Below the pieces are notes generated by a model. It ran no database searches. It had not been told where the DNA came from and saw only the letters and a list, made by a program, of their open reading frames with translations. A DNA stretch of 64,000 nt from Kibdelosporangium sp. MJ126-NF4 (GTDB lineage: Bacteria; Actinomycetota; Actinomycetes; Mycobacteriales; Pseudonocardiaceae). The stretch is taken from contig NZ_CDME01000017.1 of NCBI RefSeq assembly GCF_000826545.1, forward strand, positions 181,101 to 245,100, read 5' to 3'. The translations under genes were made by a program, and so were the position numbers. How positions within the stretch are numbered: the first letter of the stretch is position 1; each line of letters opens with the position of its first letter. This document shows positions 21,868-31,664 of this stretch, piece after piece.

Positions 21868-22922
21868 CGGCCGAGCGCCAGGTCGGCGGCGATGGTGCCG
21901 GTCAACGGCGCGAGCGTGAGCCCGCTCGGCCCGAGGCCGGTCGCGATCACCAGGCCGTCGGCCGGTGCCGCGATCGTCGGACGGCCGCTGGTGCTCAACG
22001 GTCGGAAACCGATCCTGACCTCGGCGAGCGTGGCGTCGGCGAGCCCCGGCGCCACCCGCAGCGCGTCGGCGAGGATCTTGTGGACGCCACCGGCGGTCAG
22101 CCGGTGGTCGAAGCCGCTGCCGGTCTCCCGCGTGGCGCCAACCACGACCGTGCCACCGGGGAACGCCAGCAGGTAGTGGTCGCTGGTCGTACGGATCACC
22201 GGCCAGCCTGACGTGTCCACTCCGGACAGCTTCAGGTGTGCGATCTGGCCGCGTTGCGGTTGCACCGGAACGTCGATACCGACGGCCTGACACAGCGTGG
22301 CTGTCCATGCGCCCGCAGCGACGACGACGGCGTGTGCGCCGATCACCTCGCCACCGACCCGCACGCCTGTCACCCGGGACAACGCCGTCACCAGCTTGGC
22401 CTCGCCGCGAATCCGGCGCGCCCCATGGCGTTCAGCCGCCCGCAGCAGCGCATCCCGCATCACCCTGCCGTCGACGCGCCCGGCGCCGCTGACGAACAAC
22501 CCGGCCAGGTCGCCGCTCAGCACGGGAAAACGTTGGGCGGGCACACCGACGGGCAGTATCTCGATGTCGCCGACGGACGGATCGCGTTCCCTGAGCGCCC
22601 CGATCGCTTCGGCCGCCTCGGCGAGCCCGCTCTCGTCCTCGGTGACCGTGATGCCGCCGACTCGCGAGTAACCAGGGTCCGGTTCGCCATCGTCGGCCAA
22701 CTGGCGCAGCAGCACCGGGTACTGCGCGGCCGCCGCCCACCAGAAGTCCTCGGTGCCCAGCGATGGCGTGCCCAACGGCCACGGCCACACGATCCCGGCT
22801 CCGGCGGCAGTCGCCTGACCTGCGTGCCCGGCGTCCACAACGAGCACTTCAGCGCCTTCAGCGGCCAGCCGGTACGCCGTCACCGCGCCGACGATGCCGT
22901 CACCGATCACGAGCACGCGCAT
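21834..22922 (-). CDS. FAD-dependent oxidoreductase of the D-amino-acid oxidase (DAO) family
   Basis: The 362 residues open with the Rossmann motif VLVIGDGIVGAVTAYRLAAEG and an acidic FAD-ribose-binding VVDAG. Later come VVVAAGAWTATL and the C-terminal RPLSTSGRPTIAAPADGLVIATGLGPSGLTLAP block shared with ThiO and glycine/D-amino-acid oxidases. It likely oxidises an amine or amino acid with FAD. The exact substrate cannot be read from sequence; no thiamine genes are nearby. Confidence 0.85.
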   Translation of the reverse strand: MRVLVIGDGIVGAVTAYRLAAEGAEVLVVDAGHAGQATAAGAGIVWPWPLGTPSLGTEDFWWAAAAQYPVLLRQLADDGEPDPGYSRVGGITVTEDESGLAEAAEAIGALRERDPSVGDIEILPVGVPAQRFPVLSGDLAGLFVSGAGRVDGRVMRDALLRAAERHGARRIRGEAKLVTALSRVTGVRVGGEVIGAHAVVVAAGAWTATLCQAVGIDVPVQPQRGQIAHLKLSGVDTSGWPVIRTTSDHYLLAFPGGTVVVGATRETGSGFDHRLTAGGVHKILADALRVAPGLADATLAEVRIGFRPLSTSGRPTIAAPADGLVIATGLGPSGLTLAPLTGTIAADLALGRQNSLASSETR

Positions 22923-23086
22923 GCGTTCCAGCTAACCGCACCGGGCGGCAACGGGCCACTCGCGCGGACAAACCCTCGCGAGTGCCGCCTCGCGAGGGCC
23001 CATCCCCCTCCCCAACTTCCCCCGTCGAATCCCCAGTGCCGCGAGTGTGTCCGTGCCATCATGGAGAAACCTTGAACAGACCTTGA

Positions 23087-25855
23087 ATGGGTTCACGACG
23101 CGTGATCGAGTTCCGGCTTTTAGGCGAGATCGAGGCGTGGCTCAACGGCGAACCAGTCGACCTCGGACATGCCCGGCAGCGCTGCGTCCTGGTCACGCTG
23201 CTGGTCGAGGCGAACCAGGTGGTGCAGGTCGACCAACTGCTTGACCGGGTGTGGGGCGAGCGCGTGCCGATCCGGGCGCGGGAAACGCTGTACAGCTACC
23301 TGTCCCGGTTGCGGCAGGCGCTGCCCGGTGTCGCGTTCGCGCGCCGCTCGGGCGGCTATGTGCTGACGGTCGATCCGGACGACGTTGACCTGCACCGGTT
23401 CCGCCGCCTGGTCGGCCAGGCGCGGGAAGCCGGGGACGTGCGGCTGTTCGACGAGGCGCTGGCGCTCTGGCGTGGCGACGCGTTCGCCGATCTGGACACG
23501 CCGTGGCTGGCCGGTGTGCGGGAGACGCTCAACCGGGAACGCCTCGCCGCCGAACTGGATCGCAACGACCTCGAACTGAACGTCGACCAGATCCCGCAGC
23601 TGACCTCGCGCGCCGCCCAGTTCCCGTTGGACGAGCGGCTGGCCGGGCAGCTCATGCTGGCGCTGCACCAGTCCGGCAGGCAGTCCGGCGCGCTGGCGGT
23701 GTACGACGAGACGCGCAGGGCGCTGGCCGCGCAGCTGGGCCTCGACCCCGGCCAGGAGCTGACCAAGATCCGGCAGCAGATCCTGACCAACAGCGGCACC
23801 GTGCCCGCGGCCCGGTTCGAGCTGCCCCGTGATGTCAGCCAGTTCACCGGCCGGAGCATGGAACTGCGCTATCTGCTCGCCGGGCCGGACGGTGTGACGG
23901 CCATTGACGGTATGGCGGGCATCGGCAAGACGGCGTTGGCCGTCCGCCTGGCGCACGAACTCGCGCCGCAGTACCCGGACGGTCAGCTGTTCCTGGACCT
24001 GCACGCGTACACACCCGGCGGCGAGCCGCTGACCGCGGCCGCGGCGCTGGACAAGTTGTTGCGCGCGACCGGCGCCTCGGCGATCCCCGACGACGTCGAC
24101 GAACGCGCCGCGTTGTGGCGTACCCGATTATCCGGCCGCCGGATGCTGATCGTGCTGGACAACGCCGCCGACACCGCGCAGGTACGGCCGCTCCTGCCGG
24201 GGACGCCGGACTGTTTCGTGCTGATCACCAGCAGACAGCGGCTGGCGGGACTGGACGACGCCAGGGTGCTGTCGTTGGACGTCCTGTCGCCGCAGGACGC
24301 CGCCGCGTTGTTCGGCCGGATCATCGGCGAGGAACGGCGGGCCGCCGAACCGGGTGCGGTGGAGGAGGTGCTGAGGCTGTGCGGCTACCTGCCGTTGGCG
24401 ATCCGGCTGGCGGCGGCACGACTGCGGCACAGGTCGAGATGGATGGTCGCGCACCTGGCCGGTCGGCTGCGTGACCAGCGGAAACTGGGGGAACTACAGG
24501 CCGAGGACCGGAGCGTGGCCACCGCGTTCAGCATGTCCTACGACAACCTGGACACGCGGCACCAGCGGATGTTCCGGCTGCTCGGGCTGATTCCAGGGCC
24601 GGATTTCGACGTGTACCCGGCCGCGGCGCTCGGGGACATCTCGGTGCCGGAGGCGGACCAACTGCTCGAAGGCCTGCTGGACGTACACCTGCTGCAGCAG
24701 CCGAGCCCTGGCCGGTACCGGATGCACGACCTGCTCAGGGCGTACGCCGCGCAACTGGCGTCGGACGACTCGGCGGCGACACGTCTGCACGACTACTACC
24801 TGCACGCGGCATCGGTGGCGATGGACATGATCGCGCCGCAGGAACGGCACCGCCGGGCGCCGATCACGCCGTCGAAAACCCCACTTCCCCCGTTGGACAG
24901 CTACGACGAGGCCACAGAATGGCTGGAGTCCGAGCGGACGAACCTCCTCGCGGTGCACGACGGCAGGTTCACCGGCCTGCTGTCCGCCACGATCTGGCGT
25001 TTCCTGTACTTCCGCGGCCACCACGACGAGGCCCTCACGTTGCACACGCGCGCGGTGTCAGCAGCGCGCGCGGCGGGTGAGCGCGTCCTTGAAGGGCAGG
25101 CGTTGTGCAACCTGGGGATGTTCCTGGAGCGCGTGGGGCGTTACCCGGAGGCCGTTGAGCACCACGAACAAGCGCTGGCGATCTTCCAGGAAACCGGTGC
25201 GCGACAGCTGGAAGGCCACGCGTTGATCAGCATCGGCGTGGCGCACTCGTGGTTGGGCCGCCAGGACACGGCGATGTCGTACTACCGGCAGGCGGCGCAG
25301 ATCGGCCGGGAGACCTCGACCGGGCTGATCGAGGTGTTCGCATTGGACAACCTCGGCATCGAACTGGCCATGCTCGGCGACTACGAGGCCGCGATCCAGC
25401 ACTACCTGCGCGCGCTGGACATCGCCAGGAACGTGGAACCGCCGTACCTGCAGGGACACGCGCTGGACAACCTCGGTCAGATCCTTACCCAGCTTGGACG
25501 TTACGAACAGGCGCGTGAGTATCTGATGCGGGCGTTGGAGATCGCCCAGCGCTCCGCCAACCGGACGTTCGAGATCGAGGTGCTCAACAGTCTTGGCGAG
25601 ACGGCACGGGCGGCGTCGGATCCCACCGGGGCGATTGCCCTGCACCAGAAGGCTTTGGTGTTCAGTGAGGAGACCGGGCGACGAGCAGAGCTCGCCCGTG
25701 CGCACACCGGGCTCGGGCAGGCACACCACGACCTCGGTGACGAGGACGCCGCTCGGGCGCAGTGGGAGAAGGCTTTGGCCCTGTACAAGGATTTGGGTCT
25801 GCCCGACGCGGACGAACTGCACACCCTGCTGAGCACGGCCGTTCGGGACCGGTAA
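23087..25855 (+). CDS. AfsR/SARP-type regulator with BTAD, NB-ARC and TPR domains
   Basis: The 922 residues comprise an OmpR-like winged helix (about 5-95, FRLLGEIEAWLNGEPVDLG), a BTAD domain (about 98-245), an NB-ARC ATPase with P-loop IDGMAGIGKTALAVRLAHEL (about 272-290), a Walker B LIVLDNA and GLPLA-like YLPLAIRLAA. A C-terminal array of at least five TPRs follows (about 650-900, repeats of the EGxALxNLGxxLxxxGRYxxA type). Such regulators activate secondary-metabolite or developmental genes and integrate ATP and protein signals. No biosynthetic cluster adjoins it here, so the target is unclear. A hairpin follows the stop. Confidence 0.93.
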   Translation: MGSRRVIEFRLLGEIEAWLNGEPVDLGHARQRCVLVTLLVEANQVVQVDQLLDRVWGERVPIRARETLYSYLSRLRQALPGVAFARRSGGYVLTVDPDDVDLHRFRRLVGQAREAGDVRLFDEALALWRGDAFADLDTPWLAGVRETLNRERLAAELDRNDLELNVDQIPQLTSRAAQFPLDERLAGQLMLALHQSGRQSGALAVYDETRRALAAQLGLDPGQELTKIRQQILTNSGTVPAARFELPRDVSQFTGRSMELRYLLAGPDGVTAIDGMAGIGKTALAVRLAHELAPQYPDGQLFLDLHAYTPGGEPLTAAAALDKLLRATGASAIPDDVDERAALWRTRLSGRRMLIVLDNAADTAQVRPLLPGTPDCFVLITSRQRLAGLDDARVLSLDVLSPQDAAALFGRIIGEERRAAEPGAVEEVLRLCGYLPLAIRLAAARLRHRSRWMVAHLAGRLRDQRKLGELQAEDRSVATAFSMSYDNLDTRHQRMFRLLGLIPGPDFDVYPAAALGDISVPEADQLLEGLLDVHLLQQPSPGRYRMHDLLRAYAAQLASDDSAATRLHDYYLHAASVAMDMIAPQERHRRAPITPSKTPLPPLDSYDEATEWLESERTNLLAVHDGRFTGLLSATIWRFLYFRGHHDEALTLHTRAVSAARAAGERVLEGQALCNLGMFLERVGRYPEAVEHHEQALAIFQETGARQLEGHALISIGVAHSWLGRQDTAMSYYRQAAQIGRETSTGLIEVFALDNLGIELAMLGDYEAAIQHYLRALDIARNVEPPYLQGHALDNLGQILTQLGRYEQAREYLMRALEIAQRSANRTFEIEVLNSLGETARAASDPTGAIALHQKALVFSEETGRRAELARAHTGLGQAHHDLGDEDAARAQWEKALALYKDLGLPDADELHTLLSTAVRDR

Positions 25856-25862
25856 CGTGGAG

Positions 25863-25907
25863 TTGCGACCCCGGATGCTGTTCGCAGGCCAGCTCCCGGG
25901 GCCGCAA
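25863..25907. terminator. Bidirectional hairpin between the SARP gene and the chitinase gene
   Basis: TTGCGACCCCGG pairs with CCGGGGCCGCAA with one mismatch across a 21-base loop, exactly in the 59-bp gap between two convergent genes. Likely a shared transcription terminator. Confidence 0.6.
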
Positions 25908-25914
25908 TGTCTGG

Positions 25915-27510
<1,596 letters not shown>

Positions 27511-27556
27511 CAGTCTCCTCGTGAAGCGCAGGGAGCGGAGTGATGTCCAAAAGATG

Positions 27557-27568
27557 TGGTTTAGACCA
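27557..27568. promoter_or_regulatory. DasR-like (dre) operator 1 upstream of chitinase
   Basis: TGGTTTAGACCA matches the palindromic dre consensus TGGTCTAGACCA with one difference. It lies 47 bases upstream of the chitinase start. In Streptomyces, DasR binding to such sites represses chitinase and GlcNAc-uptake genes. Confidence 0.75.
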
Positions 27569-27580
27569 CGTCGAAAGCAA

Positions 27581-27592
27581 GGGTCTAGACCA
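27581..27592. promoter_or_regulatory. DasR-like (dre) operator 2 upstream of chitinase
   Basis: GGGTCTAGACCA differs from the dre consensus at its first base and is centred 24 bp from operator 1, about two helical turns. The pair recalls the direct-repeat pair known in streptomycete chi promoters. Confidence 0.72.
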
Positions 27593-27659
27593 TAGCGTCA
27601 CCCGAATGGCGCAATGCCGGAAAATTCCTGGTCAGCCGCGCCGAGTACTGTGTGTACTC

Positions 27660-28685
27660 CTAACCATACAAAGTACTGACTTGCTTGACTTCCGGCGCGA
27701 TGTCTGAGCGCTCCACAACGGTCACACCGGCGGTGGCGAGTGTCTCGAAGCCTTTGCCGATCACGAACCGGCTCGGCTCGCGCAGGCCGAACACCACCCG
27801 AGGGATGCCCGCGTCGATGATCCACTGTGCACAACTGCGCGGCCGTGACTTGCGGGTGCTGCACGGCTCCAGCGAGCTGTAGATGGTCGCCGCGGCCAGC
27901 CGGGGATCACCGGGAGCGACCTTCGCCAGCGCCTCCTCCTCCGCGTGCGCCTGGGGATCGGTCTCGCGGGAGTACCCGCGGGCGATCTCGGCGCCATCGG
28001 ATCCGACGATCACCGCGCCGACCGGGTACGCGGTCTCCGACGGCGGGCACTTGCGCGACTCCTCGACGCACACGCGCAGCCAGTAACGGTCCGCGTCCGG
28101 GAACATCCGCATCACCGTGACGTCGCCGACCCGGCGGACGTCACCGAGCACCATCCGGCCGGAGTCAAACTGTCCATCTTGGACGAATCGGGGCGCGCGG
28201 CTGTCGCCGACGAAGATCGGGGCGACGGCCAGCTGGATCTCGTCGGCCAGGTTCTGCGTCAGAAACGCCGTGTGCACGGCACTTCCGCCTTCGACCATCA
28301 GCCTGCGCACCCCGCGCCTGGCCAAGTCGTCGACCACTATGGACAAGGGAACGGCCGGTGGTCCGTAGACGACGAAGTTGTCGTCGGCGAAGAACTCCGC
28401 CTCCTGGTCGAGCCCGCCCGACGCGGTGACCGTGACACGCAACGGATTGGCAGACAGCCCGCGTGCCATACGCTCGACGCAGCGCCTGTCCGACCGCACT
28501 CTCAGCCGCGGGTTGTCCTGGCGGATCGTGTTGGCGCCCACCATGATCGCGTCCACGCTCGCGCGCAGTTCGTCCACGCGGTCCCAGTCCTCGGCACCGG
28601 ACAGGATCAGCCGCTTGTCGGTCGCGTCGTCGATGTAGCCATCGACCGACATCGCCGCGCTGAGAATGGTGTACGGGCGGTTCAC
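27660..28685 (-). CDS. RibD-like protein with reversed domain order (reductase then deaminase)
   Basis: Residues 1-190 form a RibD-C/DHFR-like reductase (YTILSAAMSVDGYIDD, VGANTIRQDNPRLRVR, RLMVEGGSAVHTAFLTQNLADE). Residues about 205-341 form a cytidine-deaminase-like domain with zinc ligands HAEEEAL and EPCSTRKSRPRSC. Canonical bacterial RibD has deaminase first and reductase second. The reductase half matches 5-amino-6-ribosylamino-uracil reductases, so a role in riboflavin or a related deazaflavin/natural-product pathway is likely. No other rib genes are nearby. It is encoded just downstream of rluB. Confidence 0.85.
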   Translation of the reverse strand: MNRPYTILSAAMSVDGYIDDATDKRLILSGAEDWDRVDELRASVDAIMVGANTIRQDNPRLRVRSDRRCVERMARGLSANPLRVTVTASGGLDQEAEFFADDNFVVYGPPAVPLSIVVDDLARRGVRRLMVEGGSAVHTAFLTQNLADEIQLAVAPIFVGDSRAPRFVQDGQFDSGRMVLGDVRRVGDVTVMRMFPDADRYWLRVCVEESRKCPPSETAYPVGAVIVGSDGAEIARGYSRETDPQAHAEEEALAKVAPGDPRLAAATIYSSLEPCSTRKSRPRSCAQWIIDAGIPRVVFGLREPSRFVIGKGFETLATAGVTVVERSDIAPEVKQVSTLYG

Positions 28686-28692
28686 GGTTCTC

Positions 28693-29442
28693 TCACAGGC
28701 CGACAGCGGAGTGCAGGGCTCCGATCTCGTTGCGGTTCAACGCCCGCATGGTGCCGGGACGCTGGTTGCCCAGCCGGACGTCCGCGAATGCTGTGCGGAC
28801 CAGGCGCTCCACGGGGTGACCGACGTACTCGAGCATCCGCCGGACGATGCGGTTGCGTCCCTCGTGCAGGACGATCTCGACCATCGCCTTGCCGGGCATC
28901 GAGTCGACCAGCCGGAACGAGTCCGCCCGCGCCCACCCGTCATCGAGCTCGACGCCCTCCTTGAGGTGCTTGCCGAGTTCCTTGCCGATCGGGCCGGGCA
29001 CCTCGGCGACGTAGGTCTTGGGCACCTCGTACGACGGGTGCGTGAGCCGGTGGCCCAGGTCGCCGTCGTTGGTCAGCAGGAGCAGGCCCTCGCTGTCCGC
29101 GTCGAGCCGCCCGACGTGGAAGATCCCCGCGTTGGCGTTGCGCTCGTACTTCTTCACGTAGTCGCCGACGCACGGGCGGCCACGGTCGTCGGTCATCGTG
29201 GTGTGCACACCCAGCGGCTTGTTGAACGCCAGGTACACCAGGTCCTCGCTGAGCACCACACGGACACCGTCCACATGGATCACGGCGTTGGCCGGGTCGA
29301 CCCGGCGGCCGAACTCGCGCACGACCTCGCCGTCGACACTGACCCTGCCTTCCGCGATCAGGTCCTCGGCCGCGCGCCGACTGGCGACTCCCGCCTTGGA
29401 GAGCACCTTCTGCAGGCGAATACCTTCCGGACTTTCAGACAT
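28693..29442 (-). CDS. rluB: 23S rRNA pseudouridine synthase (RluB/RsuA family)
   Basis: The 249 residues start with an S4 RNA-binding domain (IRLQKVLSKAGVASRRAAEDLI), followed by the synthase domain with the catalytic-Asp motif FHVGRLDADSEGLLLLTNDG and the RsuA-type EGRNRIVRRMLEYVGHPVERL. The ATG overlapping the end of scpB by 8 bases is preferred to a longer upstream frame inside scpB. The scpA-scpB-rluB order is conserved in actinobacteria and many firmicutes. Confidence 0.95.
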   Translation of the reverse strand: MSESPEGIRLQKVLSKAGVASRRAAEDLIAEGRVSVDGEVVREFGRRVDPANAVIHVDGVRVVLSEDLVYLAFNKPLGVHTTMTDDRGRPCVGDYVKKYERNANAGIFHVGRLDADSEGLLLLTNDGDLGHRLTHPSYEVPKTYVAEVPGPIGKELGKHLKEGVELDDGWARADSFRLVDSMPGKAMVEIVLHEGRNRIVRRMLEYVGHPVERLVRTAFADVRLGNQRPGTMRALNRNEIGALHSAVGL

Positions 29443-30463
29443 CGTCGATCGCATCCACTTCGGGCAACAGGGGAGCGATCGGCGGCAGGTCCTCCAGCGA
29501 GGACAGCCCCAACCGCTCCAGGAACAGCTCGGTCGTCCGGTAAAGGATGCCACCCGTCTCCTTGTCCGCGCCGGTCTCCTCGATCAGACCGCGAACAACC
29601 AGGGTACGAATGACACCATCCACGTTCACGCCACGCACGGCGGCGACCCTCGCCCGCGTCACCGGCTGCCGGTACGCGATCACCGCGAGGGACTCCAGCG
29701 CCGCACGGGTCAGCTTCGCGCGCTGGCCGTCGTGCAGGAGTTTCTCGACGAACGGCGCGTATTTGTCGCGGGTGTAGAACCGCCATCCGCCGCCCACGTC
29801 GCGCAGGTCGATGCCGCGGTTCTGCTCGTGGTACTGGGCGGACATGGTTCTCAGTGCCGCGCGGACGCGCTTCACCGGCTGGCTGAGCGCGTCGGCGAGG
29901 TCTTCGACCTCGGCGGGCGAGTCGACGACGAGCAGGAGGGCTTCGAGGGCCGAGTGCAGCACCTCGTCGTCGGTGAGGTCGGGAACACGGGAGTCGGCCG
30001 CTCCCCCACTGTCGTCGGCGTCGTCGCCGTCCTCGTCGGCGGCCGGGCCGGTGGCGATGTCCAGCGGGAGTTCGGTGGCATCGGCGGGATACTCCGGCGG
30101 GCCAGGCTCAGCATCGCTGTCGGCCGACTGGGCGCCCGTTTCGCTGCTGCTCGCATCGGCATCGGCGGCAGTGGCCGTGTCGGTGTCGGCCGACCGGCTA
30201 CCTCCGCCGTCCAGATCGACCTCCTGGACAACGGCATCGTGCGGTTCGGAGGCGGAGTCAGGTGTCCTGGTCTCGGCGGTGTCAGCGGCGTCAGCCGGTG
30301 GCCGGTCGTCGGCCGGGCCATCCGTGTCCGACCACTGGTCGGCATCGGCTGGCTGGGCCGCGTCCGCACTGGGCGACTGGCTGTCAGTGTCGTCCTGGTC
30401 GTCCTGGCTGACTGCCTCGACTGGCTGGCCTGCGTCGGCGGTGTCCTGCTCGGGCGTGGTCAC
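29435..30463 (-). CDS. scpB: Segregation and condensation protein ScpB with long acidic N-terminal extension
   Basis: The C-terminal about 190 residues are the ScpB tandem winged-helix protein (LHSALEALLLVVDSPAEVED, RGIDLRDVGGGWRFYTRDKY, ALESLAVIAYRQPVTRARVA, RGLIEETGADKETGGILYRT). It partners ScpA and Smc in chromosome compaction. The first about 150 residues are an Asp/Ala/Ser/Thr-rich low-complexity tail absent from most ScpB proteins. A GTG start that overlaps the scpA stop (GTGA) is chosen. Confidence 0.95.
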   Translation of the reverse strand: MTTPEQDTADAGQPVEAVSQDDQDDTDSQSPSADAAQPADADQWSDTDGPADDRPPADAADTAETRTPDSASEPHDAVVQEVDLDGGGSRSADTDTATAADADASSSETGAQSADSDAEPGPPEYPADATELPLDIATGPAADEDGDDADDSGGAADSRVPDLTDDEVLHSALEALLLVVDSPAEVEDLADALSQPVKRVRAALRTMSAQYHEQNRGIDLRDVGGGWRFYTRDKYAPFVEKLLHDGQRAKLTRAALESLAVIAYRQPVTRARVAAVRGVNVDGVIRTLVVRGLIEETGADKETGGILYRTTELFLERLGLSSLEDLPPIAPLLPEVDAIDDV

Positions 30464-31350
30464 CCGTACTCCTCTTCCTCGGTGGAGGTCCTGGCCGCCT
30501 CGGCCGCGGCCTTGGCCTCCTCGATGCTGCCGCCGGTCCATTTCACGCGCAGTTCGCTCAGCGGCTCGTCCTGTTCGAACAACACCACCGCCTCGCGGTA
30601 GAGCTCCAGCAGGCCGAGGAACCGGGCAACCACGTCCACGGTGTCCTCGCAGTCCTCGGTCAGCTGCGCGAACGTCAGCATTCCCGCTTCCGCCAGCCGG
30701 ATCCGCAGGAGACCCGCGGTCTCCTTCACCGACACCTGGCGCATGTGCACGTGGGCGAACGAGACCGTCGGCGGTGGTTTCGGTCGGAACACCGCCGCCG
30801 CGATCTCGGCGAACTTCTCCGGCGAGACTCCCAGCATCACCTCGGGCAGCAACGAGGTGTACCGCTCCTCCAACGCCACCGACCTCGGGTACCGGCGCAG
30901 CGCGGTGGCTTCCAGTTCCGCGAACAGCGCCGCGACCTGCTTGTACGCCCGGTACTGCAGCAGCCGCGCGAAGAGCAGGTCACGAGCTTCGAGCAGCGCG
31001 AGGTCGTCCTCGTCCTCGACGTCTCCCGCCGGGAGCAGCCGTGCCGCCTTCAGGTCCAGCAGCGTCGCCGCGACCACCAGGAACTCCGTGGTCTCGTCGA
31101 GGTCGAACTCCTTGCCGACCGTCCTGATGTACGCGATGAAGTCGTCGGTCACGCGGTGCAGCGCGACCTCGGTGACGTCCATCTCGTGCTGGGAGATCAG
31201 CTGCAGCAGCAGGTCGAACGGTCCCTCGAAGTTCGACAGCTTCACCGTGAACTTCGTGGCCGCCGCAGGGTCCTGTGCCGCGGCCTCCGGGACCGGTTCG
31301 GGCTCCGGGGCCGGTTGCGGTGGTGTGTCCGTCTCCACCTCGGTCGTCAC
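30460..31350 (-). CDS. scpA: Segregation and condensation protein ScpA
   Basis: The 296 residues contain the kleisin signature NFEGPFDLLLQLISQHEMDVTEV and DFIAYIRTVGKEFDLDETTEFLVVAATLLDLKAARLLP, with the C-terminal winged helix for Smc binding (TFAQLTEDCEDTVDVVARFLGLLEL). ScpA bridges Smc heads with ScpB. A Pro/Glu-rich N-terminal 30 residues and an acidic C-terminal tail are lineage-specific. It overlaps both scpB and the upstream small gene by 4 bases. Confidence 0.96.
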   Translation of the reverse strand: MTTEVETDTPPQPAPEPEPVPEAAAQDPAAATKFTVKLSNFEGPFDLLLQLISQHEMDVTEVALHRVTDDFIAYIRTVGKEFDLDETTEFLVVAATLLDLKAARLLPAGDVEDEDDLALLEARDLLFARLLQYRAYKQVAALFAELEATALRRYPRSVALEERYTSLLPEVMLGVSPEKFAEIAAAVFRPKPPPTVSFAHVHMRQVSVKETAGLLRIRLAEAGMLTFAQLTEDCEDTVDVVARFLGLLELYREAVVLFEQDEPLSELRVKWTGGSIEEAKAAAEAARTSTEEEEYG

Positions 31351-31664
31351 TGCCCGTTTTCCTGGCGGAGCCTGCGCACGAGCATCGACTCCTCGCCGTA
31401 CTCGTCGAGATCCGCCAGCAGGACAGCGATCGCCTCACGCACGACTCGGCCGCGGTCGACAGCCAGCCCGTGCTTGCCGCGCAACGCCAGACGCGCGTGT
31501 TCCAGCGCCAGCAGTTCCTCGTCGGACACGTAGACCGTGATCTTGGTGTCGTGTTTCTGGCGCGGCGAGCCACCCCGGCCCACGGTCTGCCGGGATTCCG
31601 GCTTTGGTGGAGTCGTCGGACGGAAGAGCTCGGCCGCACCCGGCAAAGGGGCGCGGCGGGTCAC
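31347..31664 (-). CDS. Small ribbon-helix-helix-like protein between parA and scpA
   Basis: The 105 residues have a disordered, basic N-terminus (about 1-38), then KITVYVSDEELLALEHARLALRGKHGLAVDRGRVVREAIAVLLADL. This strand followed by two helices looks like a ribbon-helix-helix DNA-binding or ParB/CopG-like fold. It is coupled by overlap to both parA and scpA. Conserved context with ParA, ScpA and ScpB suggests a chromosome-segregation role as a DNA-binding partner; this is inferred. Confidence 0.7.
   Translation of the reverse strand: MTRRAPLPGAAELFRPTTPPKPESRQTVGRGGSPRQKHDTKITVYVSDEELLALEHARLALRGKHGLAVDRGRVVREAIAVLLADLDEYGEESMLVRRLRQENGQ

Noticed and set aside
21834..22922. Thiamine biosynthesis oxidase ThiO
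   Set aside because: The DAO-family fold is clear, but no thi genes are adjacent and sequence alone does not separate ThiO from other glycine/D-amino-acid oxidases.
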